Source: Synechococcus sp. CO36386bin_37 (GTDB lineage: Bacteria; Cyanobacteriota; Cyanobacteriia; PCC-6307; Cyanobiaceae). From it: a stretch of DNA of 6,379 nucleotides. The notes under the pieces were generated by a model, which saw only the letters and a program-made list of their open reading frames with translations, was not told the DNA's origin and ran no database searches. Below are positions 6,248-6,379 of this stretch, in pieces; position 1 is the stretch's first letter, and each line of letters starts with the position of its first letter. The DNA lies in assembly GCA_011525445.1 (NCBI GenBank), contig WTGE01000420.1:1-6379 (forward strand), given 5' to 3'. A program made the position numbers and the translations under genes.

Positions 6248-6379
6248 GTGAGCTACAACAGTTTCCTTAGTATCGATGGTGATAGCAAGGATGATGTGAA
6301 CACAACGTTGATTCGCAGTTACTGATCCCGACCGTCTCAATGGGTTAGGAGAGCTGAGAGCGATTGAAGCGGTCAGGAG
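6248..6379 (+). pseudogene. Possible broken or frameshifted reading frame running to the window edge
   Basis: From GTG at 6248 a frame reads VSYNSFLSIDGDSKDD and on to LIRSY, 25 residues, before TGA at 6323-6325. In the next frame, open from 6312 to the end of the window, the sequence continues DPDRLNGLGELRAIEAVR (from 6324). Removing one T at 6323 would join them into a single frame with no stop. I recognise neither part, no ribosome binding site is evident, and the stretch is short enough to be chance. The rest of the right edge (6210-6247) shows nothing I can name. Confidence 0.2.

Noticed and set aside
6134..6340. A 68-residue minus-strand frame at the right end, open to the window edge
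   Set aside because: The product is basic, with no recognisable motif, and it overlaps the end of cobK. It could only be real as the tail of a gene outside the window, which I cannot support.
6349..6379. Start of a tRNA-Ser-like sequence (GGAGAGCTGAGAG)
   Set aside because: The first bases resemble a serine tRNA acceptor strand, but the D-stem cannot form and the sequence is cut before an anticodon.

Overview
The window looks like a compact chromosomal segment of a cyanobacterium, most likely a marine picocyanobacterium of the Synechococcus/Prochlorococcus group. The evidence is a set of gene families rather than any single marker. The single-stranded DNA-binding protein is of the divergent cyanobacterial type, the N-acetylglutamate kinase closely resembles the Synechococcus enzyme, and two membrane proteins look like the cyanobacterial families DUF2854 and DUF3153. 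Base composition is moderate, neither AT-rich nor strongly GC-rich by eye, which suits Synechococcus better than low-GC Prochlorococcus. Genes are packed tightly, and I see no mobile element, rRNA, tRNA or CRISPR array.

Layout from left to right. (1) 1-2010, plus strand: the 3' nine-tenths of priA (replication restart helicase), cut by the window edge. It ends tail to tail with the next gene, only 2 bp apart, and carries a perfect hairpin in its last codons. (2) 4561-2013, minus strand: a probable three-gene operon read right to left. A DUF2854-like two-helix membrane protein comes first, then argB (arginine biosynthesis), then a TPR-like/DUF3153-like membrane protein. The intergenic gaps are 11 and 3 bp. 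(3) 4562-4627: a 66-bp divergent promoter region with a small inverted repeat. (4) 4628-4828, plus strand: a small acidic helical protein of unknown function. (5) 5334-4852, minus strand: ssb. (6) 5364-6158, plus strand: cobK/cbiJ (corrin ring reductase), divergent from ssb with only 29 bp between the start codons. (7) 6159-6379: no gene I can call with confidence. It holds two short hairpins just after cobK and a possible broken or frameshifted reading frame that runs to the window edge.

The genes do not form one pathway. priA and ssb both serve replication and repair, and the SSB tail at 4852-4869 is the kind of peptide that PriA and other repair proteins bind. argB commits glutamate to arginine and in cyanobacteria is the target of the nitrogen sensor PII. 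cobK serves corrinoid (cobamide) synthesis. The segment is mostly ordinary core genome, and I do not see a convincing undescribed system. The points most worth a second look are the internal lipobox in the DUF3153-like protein, the hairpin at the priA end, the two crowded divergent promoters, and the disrupted-looking frame at the right edge.
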